Positions 1-7,484 of a DNA stretch of 64,000 nucleotides are shown piece after piece (the first letter of the stretch is position 1; every line of letters begins with the position of its first letter). The notes beneath the pieces are model-generated. The model did not search any database and had not been told where the DNA came from. It saw nothing but the letters and a program-made list of their open reading frames with translations. Source of the DNA: Paenibacillus sp. HW567 (GTDB lineage Bacteria > Bacillota > Bacilli > Paenibacillales > Paenibacillaceae); assembly GCF_000374185.1 (NCBI RefSeq), contig NZ_KB910518.1, positions 4,760,530-4,824,529 of the forward strand, given 5' to 3'. A program made the position numbers and the translations under genes.

Positions 1-150
1 CTTGCCGGCAATCATGTCGAAGAATTATGGTCTGCGAAGCTGAGCAACGATAAGTCTCCTAGAAGGCAGAAATTTAGATATTCGAAGGCTTCCGGATGCC
101 CCACAAGTCATGAACTGGTTGCTGGGATATCCCTTTTTTTGAGGAGATGA
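1..150 (+). other. possible 3' end of an ORF entering from the left edge
   Basis: Frame 1 stays open for 49 codons from the window edge to a TGA at 148-150, while the other two forward frames close early. The fragment contains stretches such as HVEELWSAKL but matches no family I recognise. It could be the C-terminus of a gene lying to the left, or chance. The following ~30 bases hold no visible terminator. Confidence 0.15.
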
Positions 151-183
151 GAACAACATTTGTAGCAAACATCAAGATATCGC

Positions 184-690
184 TCACATGTTATACGACA
201 ATAAATAAATTCTATTATTATCAAGATCCATAATTCCAATCATTACGTTGTCGAAGCTGGAATCAAATACATTAGTCCCTGTAATTGAAGCATTCGTTTG
301 GTTATTTCTTATCATATAGTATCCCCGGGCGGCATCAAGAGGTATTAGCTTGGATGTTGTCTCATCTGTGATCGCCCTGATCTTCTTGGAGAATGAAGTT
401 GTGAAATCTGAAGGTATTGGAAGTTCAGACCAATAATTCGCGCGGCCCTTTTCCGCTATAGCTTTCATACTCTCAGAAGTGACTTGATAGATATATAACC
501 GATACCCATCGCCCAATGCTCCATATGATGTATTACTAAATATAGTTTCGCTTTCTTTGGGTAGCTGTATTCCAAACTTTTCGTTGAAAAATTCTATTTC
601 TTTATTATTTTTAAAATAACCTCCATAAAACACTGCTAATAAAATTATTAAGGTAACTAATCCAATAATAATTTTTTTTGTGTTTTTCAT
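184..690 (-). CDS. small membrane-anchored protein of unknown function
   Basis: This 168-residue protein starts with a short basic stretch (MKNTKK), followed by one hydrophobic segment (about residues 7-25) and then a soluble domain of about 140 residues. It is probably an N-terminally anchored protein with an extracellular domain. I recognise no family or catalytic motif. It lies downstream of a secreted protein (821-1639) on the same strand, separated by a strong hairpin, and shares the same MKNT start. The gene is AT-rich compared with the rest of the window, which suggests transfer or poor amelioration. A partner or immunity role for the secreted neighbour is possible but purely inferred from order and topology. 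Confidence 0.6.
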   Translation of the reverse strand: MKNTKKIIIGLVTLIILLAVFYGGYFKNNKEIEFFNEKFGIQLPKESETIFSNTSYGALGDGYRLYIYQVTSESMKAIAEKGRANYWSELPIPSDFTTSFSKKIRAITDETTSKLIPLDAARGYYMIRNNQTNASITGTNVFDSSFDNVMIGIMDLDNNRIYLLSYNM

Positions 691-757
691 CTCATATCCT
701 CAATTTCTATTATTTAATAGTAAGGGTGGAGTTTGAATATCTCATACACGTAAAACA

Positions 758-794
758 ACTCATGCACAATCTGAAAAACTGATTGTGCATGAGT
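758..794 (-). terminator. hairpin between the two AT-rich genes
   Basis: A perfect 14-bp inverted repeat (ACTCATGCACAATC and its complement) encloses a 9-base loop. On the minus strand it is followed by TTGTTTTA. It lies just after the stop of the gene at 821-1639 and before the one at 184-690, so it probably ends or weakens transcription between them. Confidence 0.7.
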
Positions 795-820
795 AAACTT
801 CTAATTCATATTCATGGTAT

Positions 821-1639
821 TTAGAAATTCATTACTACTGTATAGGGTACAATTACTCCCGATTGTTGAGCAAGGTACATTGTATTTACAGCAGTCCCAG
901 CTATACCTTGATATTCAGGGTTAACAGCATAATCATATCTATCTGTAATACTAACAGTACCATTACGCCAATTGTAATTATAATTATGAATGGCATAATA
1001 TAAATCATTGTCTTTAGTGCTTGACCCTTTTGAAAAGGCTCCGCTACCAGAGCCGGATTGAGTAGTTCTAAGTCTTGCCAATTCAGCAGTTCCATTTGCT
1101 TGACTTTTATAGTATGGAGTATAAGAGCCGCCAATTGAAGATTGTTTGGCATAAGTTAATAACTCTGAAGCCAACAGGTAACCTTTCAAATTAAAAAAGG
1201 CAATTACTGAACTTACTGCGGGTGACAGCACGGGATCAGTTGCCCCGGCGGTCGAGAATCCACCTTTGCTTGAATTTTGTTGGGAAATATAATTTTCATA
1301 TTCAGTGATGTTCGTATCATAGCCCGCAATTAAATCTGCCAATTTACTCTTTTCACTTTCGCTAGCTTCATTCTCAAGATCCTTCTCAAGTCTTTCTTTT
1401 TCTTTGATTAATTCATTTAAAACGGTTGTTCCTTGAGTTTCCATATATGTCTCAATCTCATTAAGATTGTTTGTCAACTTTTGTTGAACTTGGGATCTGG
1501 TTAATTGGTTATCTGAGATATAACTCTCAAAGGTGGAATCAGAGGAATCCTTCGCCCCCACCTGCGTGAGACCCGTTGCTCCAAATAGAAATGCTGCAGC
1601 ACTAAACAATAAAAAAGATTTCTTTATAGTATTCTTCAT
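821..1639 (-). CDS. secreted protein with coiled-coil N-terminal half, unknown function
   Basis: The 272-residue product has a clear signal peptide (basic MKNTIKK, hydrophobic core, likely cut after VGA near residue 29). Residues 40-125 are rich in Glu, Lys and Leu and look like an extended coiled coil. A Gly/Ser-rich stretch and a hydrophobic segment near residues 140-165 follow. The last ~70 residues are Tyr/Asn-rich (HNYNYNW), with no catalytic motif I recognise. The start follows a purine-rich RBS (GGAGGCAG). Being a secreted helical protein next to a membrane-anchored small protein in an AT-rich islet, it could be an effector with its partner, but no toxin domain is identifiable. Confidence 0.65.
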   Translation of the reverse strand: MKNTIKKSFLLFSAAAFLFGATGLTQVGAKDSSDSTFESYISDNQLTRSQVQQKLTNNLNEIETYMETQGTTVLNELIKEKERLEKDLENEASESEKSKLADLIAGYDTNITEYENYISQQNSSKGGFSTAGATDPVLSPAVSSVIAFFNLKGYLLASELLTYAKQSSIGGSYTPYYKSQANGTAELARLRTTQSGSGSGAFSKGSSTKDNDLYYAIHNYNYNWRNGTVSITDRYDYAVNPEYQGIAGTAVNTMYLAQQSGVIVPYTVVMNF

Positions 1640-1744
1640 TCATCTGCCTCCAGTATAATTTAATAATACTAATCAGACAAAAAATATTATTATATCCTTT
1701 CTATAGAATTTTATACCAATTTTTACTCTTCGACAATATCATTA

Positions 1745-1849
1745 ATGGAATATAAATTCAATCTATGGCGTGATTTTCCTGAACCTTTTAATCCTTGGAA
1801 GACCGTATATCCCGCTTCCGTTTGTGTAGCAAAGGCGACCTTTTATTAA
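1745..1849 (+). pseudogene. remnant of an IS5-type transposase N-terminus
   Basis: A 34-codon frame reads WRDFPEPFNPWKTVY, resembling the conserved N-terminal segment of IS5-family (DUF4096-type) transposases, where WRDLP..FGPWKTVY is usual. The frame stops soon after, and I see no DDE domain, terminal repeats or continuation. It is therefore at most a decayed scrap. It sits beside the AT-rich gene pair, consistent with past insertion activity there. The match is short, so chance similarity is not excluded. Confidence 0.35.
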
Positions 1850-2104
1850 AGTGTTTGAGTTTCGTGAATCGAATCCCAAAACGCAACCTTCTGCATCCCT
1901 TCCAAGTCCAATAGGACAGATCCTTGAGCCTATGATTTTAACTATTGTTAAACGCCATTTTGTGGAATATTTTTCAATAAACATTATTGAAGTAACTCAT
2001 TAAGAGCCACGTGGCTTTTTTTCATTAATGCCGCCATCATAGAAGCAACCTATGGATTTATCGACGCATCAGGGAAATCAACAACCCTCGGTCAGCAAAT
2101 AATC

Positions 2105-2134
2105 GCAAGCAACGGCAGTTTTGCCGTTGCTTGC
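2105..2134. repeat. solitary palindrome related to the 51-bp array core; may end the ABC-F transcript
   Basis: Perfect 13-bp arms (GCAAGCAACGGCA and its complement) surround a 4-base loop. The inner AACGGCA/TGCCGTT is the same core as in the three 51-bp arrays at 37, 52 and 61 kb. It lies 24 bases past the stop of the minus-strand ABC-F gene. There is no clean T-run on that side, so a terminator role is plausible but not certain. Confidence 0.6.
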
Positions 2135-2158
2135 GGCCCACCGCAACCGAATTCGCGT

Positions 2159-3985
2159 CTATCGCAGCTCGCGGATCGCCCGCTGCAGACTCACAATTTC
2201 CGCCATCAGCTCGCGGTTCGCTGCTTCCGACCCGCTGGACTCACTGTGCATAAGCCGGGCCAGCCGCAGCTCCAGTACCTGCAGCTCACCTTCGCGGGAC
2301 TGCTCTTCTGGAGTCAGCACGGTGCTGCGCTCCTTGGCGGCGTACTCCTCATAGGTGCCCGGATAGAATTGCGGCTCCCGCCCGCGTTCCAGCAACAGCA
2401 GCCTGCTGGCTACTTTAGTGTGCAGATAACGGTCATGCGAGACGATAACCAGTCCGCCGGGATAGGCGGCGAGGGCTTCCTCCACACGCTCCCGGGTGTC
2501 GATATCCAGATAATTGGTCGGCTCATCCAGCACCAGCAGATTAGCCCTGCCGAAGTACAGCCGCAGAAAGGCTACCCGGCATTTCTCACCAAGACTTAAA
2601 TCTCCAATCCGCTTGAACACATCCTCCCGGGGGAACATGAAGCAGCCCAGAATCGTCCGCGCCTCGGTCTGTGTCATACCCGGCAGCTCCAGCAGACTGT
2701 CCAGAATTGTTGAAGCCAGGGGCAGATCATCCAGCTCCTGGGCAAAATACCCCACCTTCGTCCGGGGATGCAGACGCAGCTCGCCGCCAGCAGGCTCTAT
2801 GATTCCTGCGATCAGCTTAAGCAGTGTGGACTTGCCGGCACCGTTTGGCCCCAGCACCGCCAGGCGGTCGCCGCGCCGCAAGGTAAGATGGAAGTTCTCC
2901 AGCAGATCAGGACCGCTGCCATAAGCACAGCGAATGCCGCTCATAGCTGCCAGCGTATCGCCCTGGAAATCTTCGCTTTCCAGCTTCATGCTCAGCTTGG
3001 GCGCGGCCTGCGGAAGCTCCACACGGTTCATCTGAAGCCGTTCCAGGCTGGCCTCCTTGGCATGGAGGCGGGAGACATTTTTCTTCGACTTTGCGCGCAG
3101 GAAGTCATTCTGTCCCGCAGCGCGATGTGCCTGCTGGAACCATTCGGCGTACCGTCTGATGCTCTCCAGCAGCTTTTCCTTCTCCTGTTCCTGTTTCTTG
3201 AATTGCACAGCCAGCGTACGCGCTTCCACTTCCTTCTGTTCGCGATACTGTTTGTAGGCTCCCGGATAGCGGCGGCAACCGTGGGAACTTAGCTCCAGTA
3301 CTGCCGTGGCCGTCCGGTCAATAAAGGTGCGGTCATGGGACACGTATAGTACCGTGCCGGGATAATTCCGCACCCATTCCTCCAGCCATATCATCGTCGC
3401 CTCATCCAGATGATTCGTCGGCTCATCCAGCACCAGAAGCTTCGGCTGGCGGGCAAGCAGCGCGGCAAGCTGGACCCGCGTTTTCTGTCCGCCGCTGAGC
3501 TGGCGGTACGGCAGGCTCCACTCCGCCGGATGAAGCTTCAGTTGGTTAAGACACTTCTCCGCCTTGGCCTCCCAGCCATAGCCGTCCAATTGCAGATAGT
3601 GTTCGTACACTTCTCCGTATTCGCCTACTGCGGCTGCATCTCCGCCGTCCGACTCTTGAAGTCTGCGGCTCAGTTCTTCCAATCTGCGCTTAAGAGCTGC
3701 CGCCTCTGCCGAGCCGGACAGCACATACTCCAGCGCGCTGACGTCAGAGCGGATATCCAGTTGCTGGTCCAGCACGCCCCATTCCTCAGTCGGAAGCCCG
3801 TAAGCAACAGTCCCTCCCTCGAAGGAGTACCGGCCGAGCAGTCCCTGCAGCAATGTCGTCTTGCCAATCCCGTTGCGCCCGAACAGCAGAACGCGTTCTC
3901 CCTCGAATATTTCAAAGGAGACATCCGCAAACAGCGGGATGCCGTTCCATTCTTTGCGTATATTTTTAACTTTGATCAAGGTCAT
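2159..3985 (-). CDS. ABC-F ATPase, probable ribosome-protection (antibiotic resistance) type
   Basis: This soluble protein with two ABC domains and no membrane segments belongs to the ABC-F family, which acts on ribosomes. ABC1 has Walker A GRNGIGKTT (about residues 36-44), signature LSGGQ and Walker B LLVLDEPTNHLD. A charged linker (about 255-320, the P-site tRNA interaction motif region) is followed by ABC2 with GPNGAGKST, LSLGE and LLVLDEPTNYLD. About 608 residues is slightly long for the family. I prefer the ATG at 3985, seven bases after GGAGG; the ATG at 3991 is too close to it. The leader encodes a 17-codon peptide and a terminator, an arrangement known from inducible ABC-F resistance genes such as vmlR. 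Which antibiotic is protected against cannot be read from the sequence. Confidence 0.9.
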   Translation of the reverse strand: MTLIKVKNIRKEWNGIPLFADVSFEIFEGERVLLFGRNGIGKTTLLQGLLGRYSFEGGTVAYGLPTEEWGVLDQQLDIRSDVSALEYVLSGSAEAAALKRRLEELSRRLQESDGGDAAAVGEYGEVYEHYLQLDGYGWEAKAEKCLNQLKLHPAEWSLPYRQLSGGQKTRVQLAALLARQPKLLVLDEPTNHLDEATMIWLEEWVRNYPGTVLYVSHDRTFIDRTATAVLELSSHGCRRYPGAYKQYREQKEVEARTLAVQFKKQEQEKEKLLESIRRYAEWFQQAHRAAGQNDFLRAKSKKNVSRLHAKEASLERLQMNRVELPQAAPKLSMKLESEDFQGDTLAAMSGIRCAYGSGPDLLENFHLTLRRGDRLAVLGPNGAGKSTLLKLIAGIIEPAGGELRLHPRTKVGYFAQELDDLPLASTILDSLLELPGMTQTEARTILGCFMFPREDVFKRIGDLSLGEKCRVAFLRLYFGRANLLVLDEPTNYLDIDTRERVEEALAAYPGGLVIVSHDRYLHTKVASRLLLLERGREPQFYPGTYEEYAAKERSTVLTPEEQSREGELQVLELRLARLMHSESSGSEAANRELMAEIVSLQRAIRELR

Positions 3986-4015
3986 ATCCATTCCTCCGCT
4001 TCAATGTAACAATAC

Positions 4016-4042
4016 AAAAAAACCGCAGCGGGCGGCCTGCGG
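4016..4042 (-). terminator. leader terminator (attenuator) upstream of the ABC-F gene
   Basis: Read on the minus strand, CCGCAG pairs with CTGCGG around a GC-rich loop and is followed at once by seven T. It sits only ~20 bases before the ABC-F ribosome binding site, inside the same leader, so transcription should stop before the gene unless the hairpin is disrupted. An upstream GTGCGG can pair with the 5' arm of the stem and could form the anti-terminator. Confidence 0.75.
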
Positions 4043-4102
4043 CATAACATGTATGAAGGAGGGAGATGCCGTGAAACAGCGCTGCGGACCGCACTTCCCC
4101 GC

Positions 4103-4156
4103 TTAATGGCAGGGCAAGCCGTCAATATACAAGCTGCTTTCATATGTAACAAGCAT
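4103..4156 (-). CDS. 17-residue leader peptide of the ABC-F gene
   Basis: A short frame encodes MLVTYESSLYIDGLPCH and stops ~60 bases before the attenuator hairpin. Its ATG follows GGGGAA at a workable distance. In known ABC-F resistance genes, a ribosome stalled by antibiotic on such a leader ORF changes the RNA fold and allows read-through. Size, position and the following terminator fit that scheme. Translation of this peptide is inferred; no conservation data are available here. Confidence 0.55.
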   Translation of the reverse strand: MLVTYESSLYIDGLPCH

Positions 4157-4444
4157 CGCAAGTTCCCCAATCGACACACGTATCCCCTGACCGTACACCC
4201 CAAACAGAAACTTTATAGCGCTCAGCAAATAAAGTCTTATTTTTCAGGGCGTCCCGTGGCTTGTGCAAATATGCACATCACAAGTAAAAGGGTCTTTTGA
4301 CAAGGAATCGTGTTAGTTATTCATCGGTTTGGGTGAACCTCCGTATTTGTCCGAAATGCAATATTACCCAAAGTATAAAGAACCCTATCCCAAGTAACAA
4401 GGTCAAGAACAGTTATACCAAAAGTTGACCATTGGACAGAAGCA

Positions 4445-4753
4445 CTAGCCTAGAACCGGTACACCAAAAGGCAACAGAATCAACAGCAGCGAAAGAAACG
4501 TCAAGCTTGCAGTCAAGGACATTCCCAGCTTCTGATTTTTATCCGATTGGAACCAGCCTTTGAACTGCCAATAATTACGGTACAGCACAAAAAATACAAT
4601 AAAATTCCCGATACCCGCGCTTCCAGGATATAATGTCCTATCGTACAGCAGCTTAAACAGCCCTTGCTCCAAACCGCCCAAAACAATCATCGTCAGAGCC
4701 AGCAAGAATAATAGCCTGAATATTTCCAGCACAAAGGTTACCAGCTTTCCCAC
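4445..4753 (-). CDS. small integral membrane protein, unknown function
   Basis: The 102-residue product begins with GTG, preceded by GGAGAGGTG. It has about three hydrophobic segments: residues 5-30, 47-60 and 78-100. Short polar loops contain YDRTLYPG and QSDKNQK. I do not recognise the family. It follows the P-loop gene at 4771 by 17 bases on the same strand, so the two are probably co-transcribed. Confidence 0.55.
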   Translation of the reverse strand: MGKLVTFVLEIFRLLFLLALTMIVLGGLEQGLFKLLYDRTLYPGSAGIGNFIVFFVLYRNYWQFKGWFQSDKNQKLGMSLTASLTFLSLLLILLPFGVPVLG

Positions 4754-4770
4754 CCTGCTTCACCTCTCCT

Positions 4771-5322
4771 CTAACGCAAAACGCGCGCTTCGGCTTCACC
4801 GGAATTAACATATCGGCGGATGTGTTGCACAATTTCCTGATTGTTCTTCACAATAATTAGCTTTTCCGCAAATGGCTCCGTCAGCCTCATAATTTCCGGC
4901 ACCCCCTCCCGGTCAAAGCCACGGTTCCATTCAAACAGCATCACATAGAGATTCTTAAAGGTTTGCTTGTAATTCCCCTGCTCCCGGCCCAGCCTTGTCT
5001 TGACGAATCTTCCCACCACCCGCAAATCCCGGACTACTCTGCCCGGGTTGATCAGAAAAATCACATCGGCCTGCCGGAAGCTCTCGCTCCCCCATTTGTA
5101 GTGAACCCCTTCGATAATCCATTCGCTGGAGGCCACAGCTTCCGCTAATCGGGTATCCCTGACTTCCACTGAGTTCCTGCAATTTTCAATACTTCTGTCC
5201 CATACAAAATTATCGGTTTCGTAGCATGGTATCCCGTAACGTCTGGACAGCTCTTTGGCAATATAGGATTTGCCGCTTCCGCAGCTTCCAATAATCCGGA
5301 TTCTAATATCCATCTCTCCCAA
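4771..5322 (-). CDS. P-loop NTPase, adenylate-kinase-like / DNA topology modulation (FlaR-like) family
   Basis: The N-terminus carries a Walker A motif, GSCGSGKS (about residues 12-19), typical of small nucleoside/shikimate-kinase-like P-loop proteins. It continues with ETDNFVWDR and WIIEGVHYKW, which resemble the substrate-binding region of proteins annotated as topology modulation or adenylate kinase-like (Asp and Trp after the P-loop, then a G-x-Y/H segment). At 183 residues it matches that family's length. The first start is TTG at 5322; an ATG at 5313 is an alternative, and neither has an ideal RBS. The substrate is unknown. It is flanked by a small membrane protein downstream and a broken methyltransferase upstream. 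Confidence 0.7.
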   Translation of the reverse strand: MGEMDIRIRIIGSCGSGKSYIAKELSRRYGIPCYETDNFVWDRSIENCRNSVEVRDTRLAEAVASSEWIIEGVHYKWGSESFRQADVIFLINPGRVVRDLRVVGRFVKTRLGREQGNYKQTFKNLYVMLFEWNRGFDREGVPEIMRLTEPFAEKLIIVKNNQEIVQHIRRYVNSGEAEARVLR

Positions 5323-5345
5323 AAATCAGTCTCAATGCTCCGGCC

Positions 5346-5714
5346 TCACCTTTTCCCGGCAATCCAGACCGTCCATCTGTCCTTTTCTTCAATGTGCCGC
5401 AGTTGGCTCAGCCTTGCCTTGATGAAACCGGTCAGCTCAGCGAGTTCATCATCTGACAGCTCATGCAGGATCGACCGTCCGGTACGATTCAATAGATCAG
5501 CCTCCAGCATTTCTTGGGAGAAATCCATTGCCGTCACCTGCTCCGCTCCCGCCACAGCCAGTGCCTTGGAATAGATGCCGCCGCCGCAGCCCAAATCAAG
5601 AACCCGCTTGCCGCTCAGCCGGGTATACTCCTCAACCATCTTAATCCACTGGTCCTCAGCCGTCCGTGAAGTATAGCTCCATTTGTTGCTGCTGTTGTGA
5701 AAATCTATCGGCAT
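5346..5714 (-). pseudogene. class I SAM methyltransferase with an in-frame internal deletion
   Basis: The first ~75 residues are the start of a class I SAM-dependent methyltransferase, with motif I LDLGCGGGIYSKAL and the motif II region VTAMDFSQEMLEA. The frame then jumps directly into LLNRTGRSILHEL and EKDRWTVWIA, which belong to the extreme C-terminus of this family. Full-length members are about 240 residues; this one has 122, so roughly half of the fold (strands 3-5 and the catalytic/lid region) is absent. The junction is near 5497-5505. The reading frame is intact, but the product should not be an active methyltransferase. It is most likely a degraded gene, unless the shortened protein has been repurposed. 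Confidence 0.75.
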
Positions 5715-5790
5715 AAGCTCTCTGTCCCCCTTCCTCTCCCCTGCTTTCTTTCTATAACTTCAATATTTATCCTGCAATTCCTTCCATCAT

Positions 5791-5824
5791 AAAAAGACCG
5801 CGCAGGCACTGCACCTGCTGCGGT
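5791..5824 (-). terminator. terminator of the L,D-transpeptidase gene
   Basis: On the minus strand CCGCAGCAGG pairs with CCTGCGCGG (one bulge) around a short loop, followed by TCTTTTTATG. It lies 25 bases after the stop of the gene at 5849-6757. Confidence 0.75.
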
Positions 5825-5848
5825 GAGAGGATAAAATACAAATGAGTC

Positions 5849-6757
5849 CTAGAATGTTACCGTGGACTTCTGCTTGCTCCACTTAAACTGTAGCCCGAAC
5901 AAATCTGTCAGACTTCCGAGCGGGAGATACAGGCGGTTATTCACATTTTTAGAAGCAGTGATGGCTACGGTTGTGCCGTTTACTGTGGCTTGATTGGTCA
6001 GCGGCTTATGCACCGCTGTGCGGTTCCCTATGGTGATGATTAGCGAACCGGTTCCGGGATCTTGCTGCAGCGTGCCTCCCAGCAGGGCCACGGATTCTTT
6101 CAGCGGAACAAAAACACGCGAATTCTCCAGCACGAATTCATCCTTCAGCTTCACGGCTTTGCCGTCAATGACGAACGAACCGGCAATTGTTGTTGAGCCT
6201 AGCGAGTATCCGCTATTGACAGCAAGACTCTCCATGCTGAGCGCTGAAGAGGTGATTACCACGGTTGTATTCTTGGCGACTTTCGGATACAGCCAGTGAA
6301 TGTCATCATTATGCATGCGGATACAGCCCGCACTGACATATTTACCGATGGAAGATTCATTATTATTGCCGTGAATGGCATACGTTGTGCCTTGGGTACC
6401 GTTCACTTCCAGCCCCAGCCAGCGGTCGCCGAGCGGATTGGCCGGATCGCCACCGGGGATCTTCTCCTTATAGTAAGGTCTGTTTTTGATCTTGACTACA
6501 ATTTTGAAGCGGCCTTCAGGCGTTAGACTTTTGTTTTTGCCTGTGGCAACCGGAAAGCTTCGGACCAGCTTGCCGCCGCTGAAATAGCCCAGCGTGTTCG
6601 TTTTTTTGTTGACAATAATCAGATCTGAGGACGATGCCGCCGATACCGGAATTGCTCCTGTGAAACTAACCGTAAGCAAAAATACAAATGCAAATGTCAC
6701 CGCCAGGCTTCGCGCCAAAAAGCCCTTTGTTCTAAAAAATTGACCCAGCAGATTCAT
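5849..6757 (-). CDS. secreted L,D-transpeptidase (YkuD) with C-terminal copper-amine-oxidase-N-like domain
   Basis: A long signal peptide (residues 1-41, ending PVSAAS) is followed by a YkuD catalytic domain (about 45-175). The diagnostic site is present: HGNNNESS with His129, then SAGCIRMHN with Cys145 and Arg147. Such enzymes make 3-3 cross-links in peptidoglycan or act on the wall during sporulation. Residues ~205-302 form a domain of the copper amine oxidase N-terminal type (VFVPLKES, NRLYLPLGSLTDLFG), a common wall or matrix-associated module in Paenibacillus that need not bind copper. The ATG is preceded by GGAGG. The gene stands alone with its own terminator. Confidence 0.9.
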   Translation of the reverse strand: MNLLGQFFRTKGFLARSLAVTFAFVFLLTVSFTGAIPVSAASSSDLIIVNKKTNTLGYFSGGKLVRSFPVATGKNKSLTPEGRFKIVVKIKNRPYYKEKIPGGDPANPLGDRWLGLEVNGTQGTTYAIHGNNNESSIGKYVSAGCIRMHNDDIHWLYPKVAKNTTVVITSSALSMESLAVNSGYSLGSTTIAGSFVIDGKAVKLKDEFVLENSRVFVPLKESVALLGGTLQQDPGTGSLIITIGNRTAVHKPLTNQATVNGTTVAITASKNVNNRLYLPLGSLTDLFGLQFKWSKQKSTVTF

Positions 6758-6959
6758 GCTGCCCCACCTCCAAGTAATGGGCGATTCTGGAAATCACCTT
6801 TTTATTAAACGAAATAAGGCGGCAAAAGTTTCAGTACGGCTTGCTCCTTTCTGCTTGAACCCGTCCTCCCGGTCATGTGATTGCATGAATATTAAACGGC
6901 TTCTTCACAGATAATAAGGGCGCATGACAAAATCGAGCCTGTCTAGGAGGAACAATACT

Positions 6960-7406
6960 TTGAACTCAACGATTTCCAGTCAGATCAACCAATGCGACCA
7001 AATCATCCAGCAGCTTGTGAACCAGACCCAGCAGGGTACGCAGAATTATCAGCAGCTCCTTCAGCAAGAGCAGCAGCATGCCGCCAAGCTTCAGGAGCTT
7101 AGCCAGCATAGCCAAAAAGCCATCCAGATGATTCAGCAGTCGCTTCAGGGGCATCAGACTGCGATGCAGCAGCTCCAGCACATCTCTCAAATCACTAGAC
7201 AAATGGAGCAAAGCTCCATGACAACCAGCTATAATCCGGGTATGCCGACTTACAATACAGGGGGGCAAAGCTACAATCCTGTCAATCAGGGCTTTAATTC
7301 AAGCTTTAATTCCTCGTATGGGCAGCAGCAGCCGATGCACACTTCCCCATTATCCGGCTCATCCTACGGCTCGCCAATGAATCAAGGACGCAGCTTCCAG
7401 CAGTAG
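6960..7406 (+). CDS. Gln-rich coiled-coil protein, unknown function
   Basis: The preferred start is TTG at 6960, nine bases after AGGAGG; an ATG at 6924 has no RBS. Of the ~148 residues, the first ~85 are Gln-rich with heptad-like spacing (coiled coil). The C-terminal ~60 are low-complexity Tyr/Asn/Gly/Ser/Pro with repeated SYNPG, TYNTG and SYNPV motifs. There is no signal peptide or membrane segment. Its composition resembles spore-coat-like or condensate-prone proteins, but I do not recognise a family, and sporulation control is not visible. Confidence 0.7.
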   Translation: MNSTISSQINQCDQIIQQLVNQTQQGTQNYQQLLQQEQQHAAKLQELSQHSQKAIQMIQQSLQGHQTAMQQLQHISQITRQMEQSSMTTSYNPGMPTYNTGGQSYNPVNQGFNSSFNSSYGQQQPMHTSPLSGSSYGSPMNQGRSFQQ

Positions 7407-7484
7407 AACTCTCCGGGGCGGCTATTCTTGCAGATTATTCTGCAGGGGTGGCCGCTTTTCTGTTTGTTCAGGCTGGAGCGTTCA

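Larger units (their letters stand above)
1640..2158. other. intergenic region 1640-2158
   Basis: This 519-base gap is AT-rich up to about 2040. It holds the transposase scrap at 1745-1849, a small plus-strand hairpin followed by seven T near 2004-2024 (AGCCACGTGGCT then T-run), and the strong hairpin at 2105-2134. No other gene can be supported. Confidence 0.5.

Noticed and set aside
1763..1984. Minus-strand ORF of 73 codons
   Set aside because: No RBS and no recognisable protein; it lies opposite the transposase scrap in AT-rich sequence.
3982..4203. Minus-strand ORF of 73 codons covering the ABC-F leader
   Set aside because: It runs through the attenuator hairpin and into the ABC-F gene in another frame; the 17-codon leader ORF has the better RBS.
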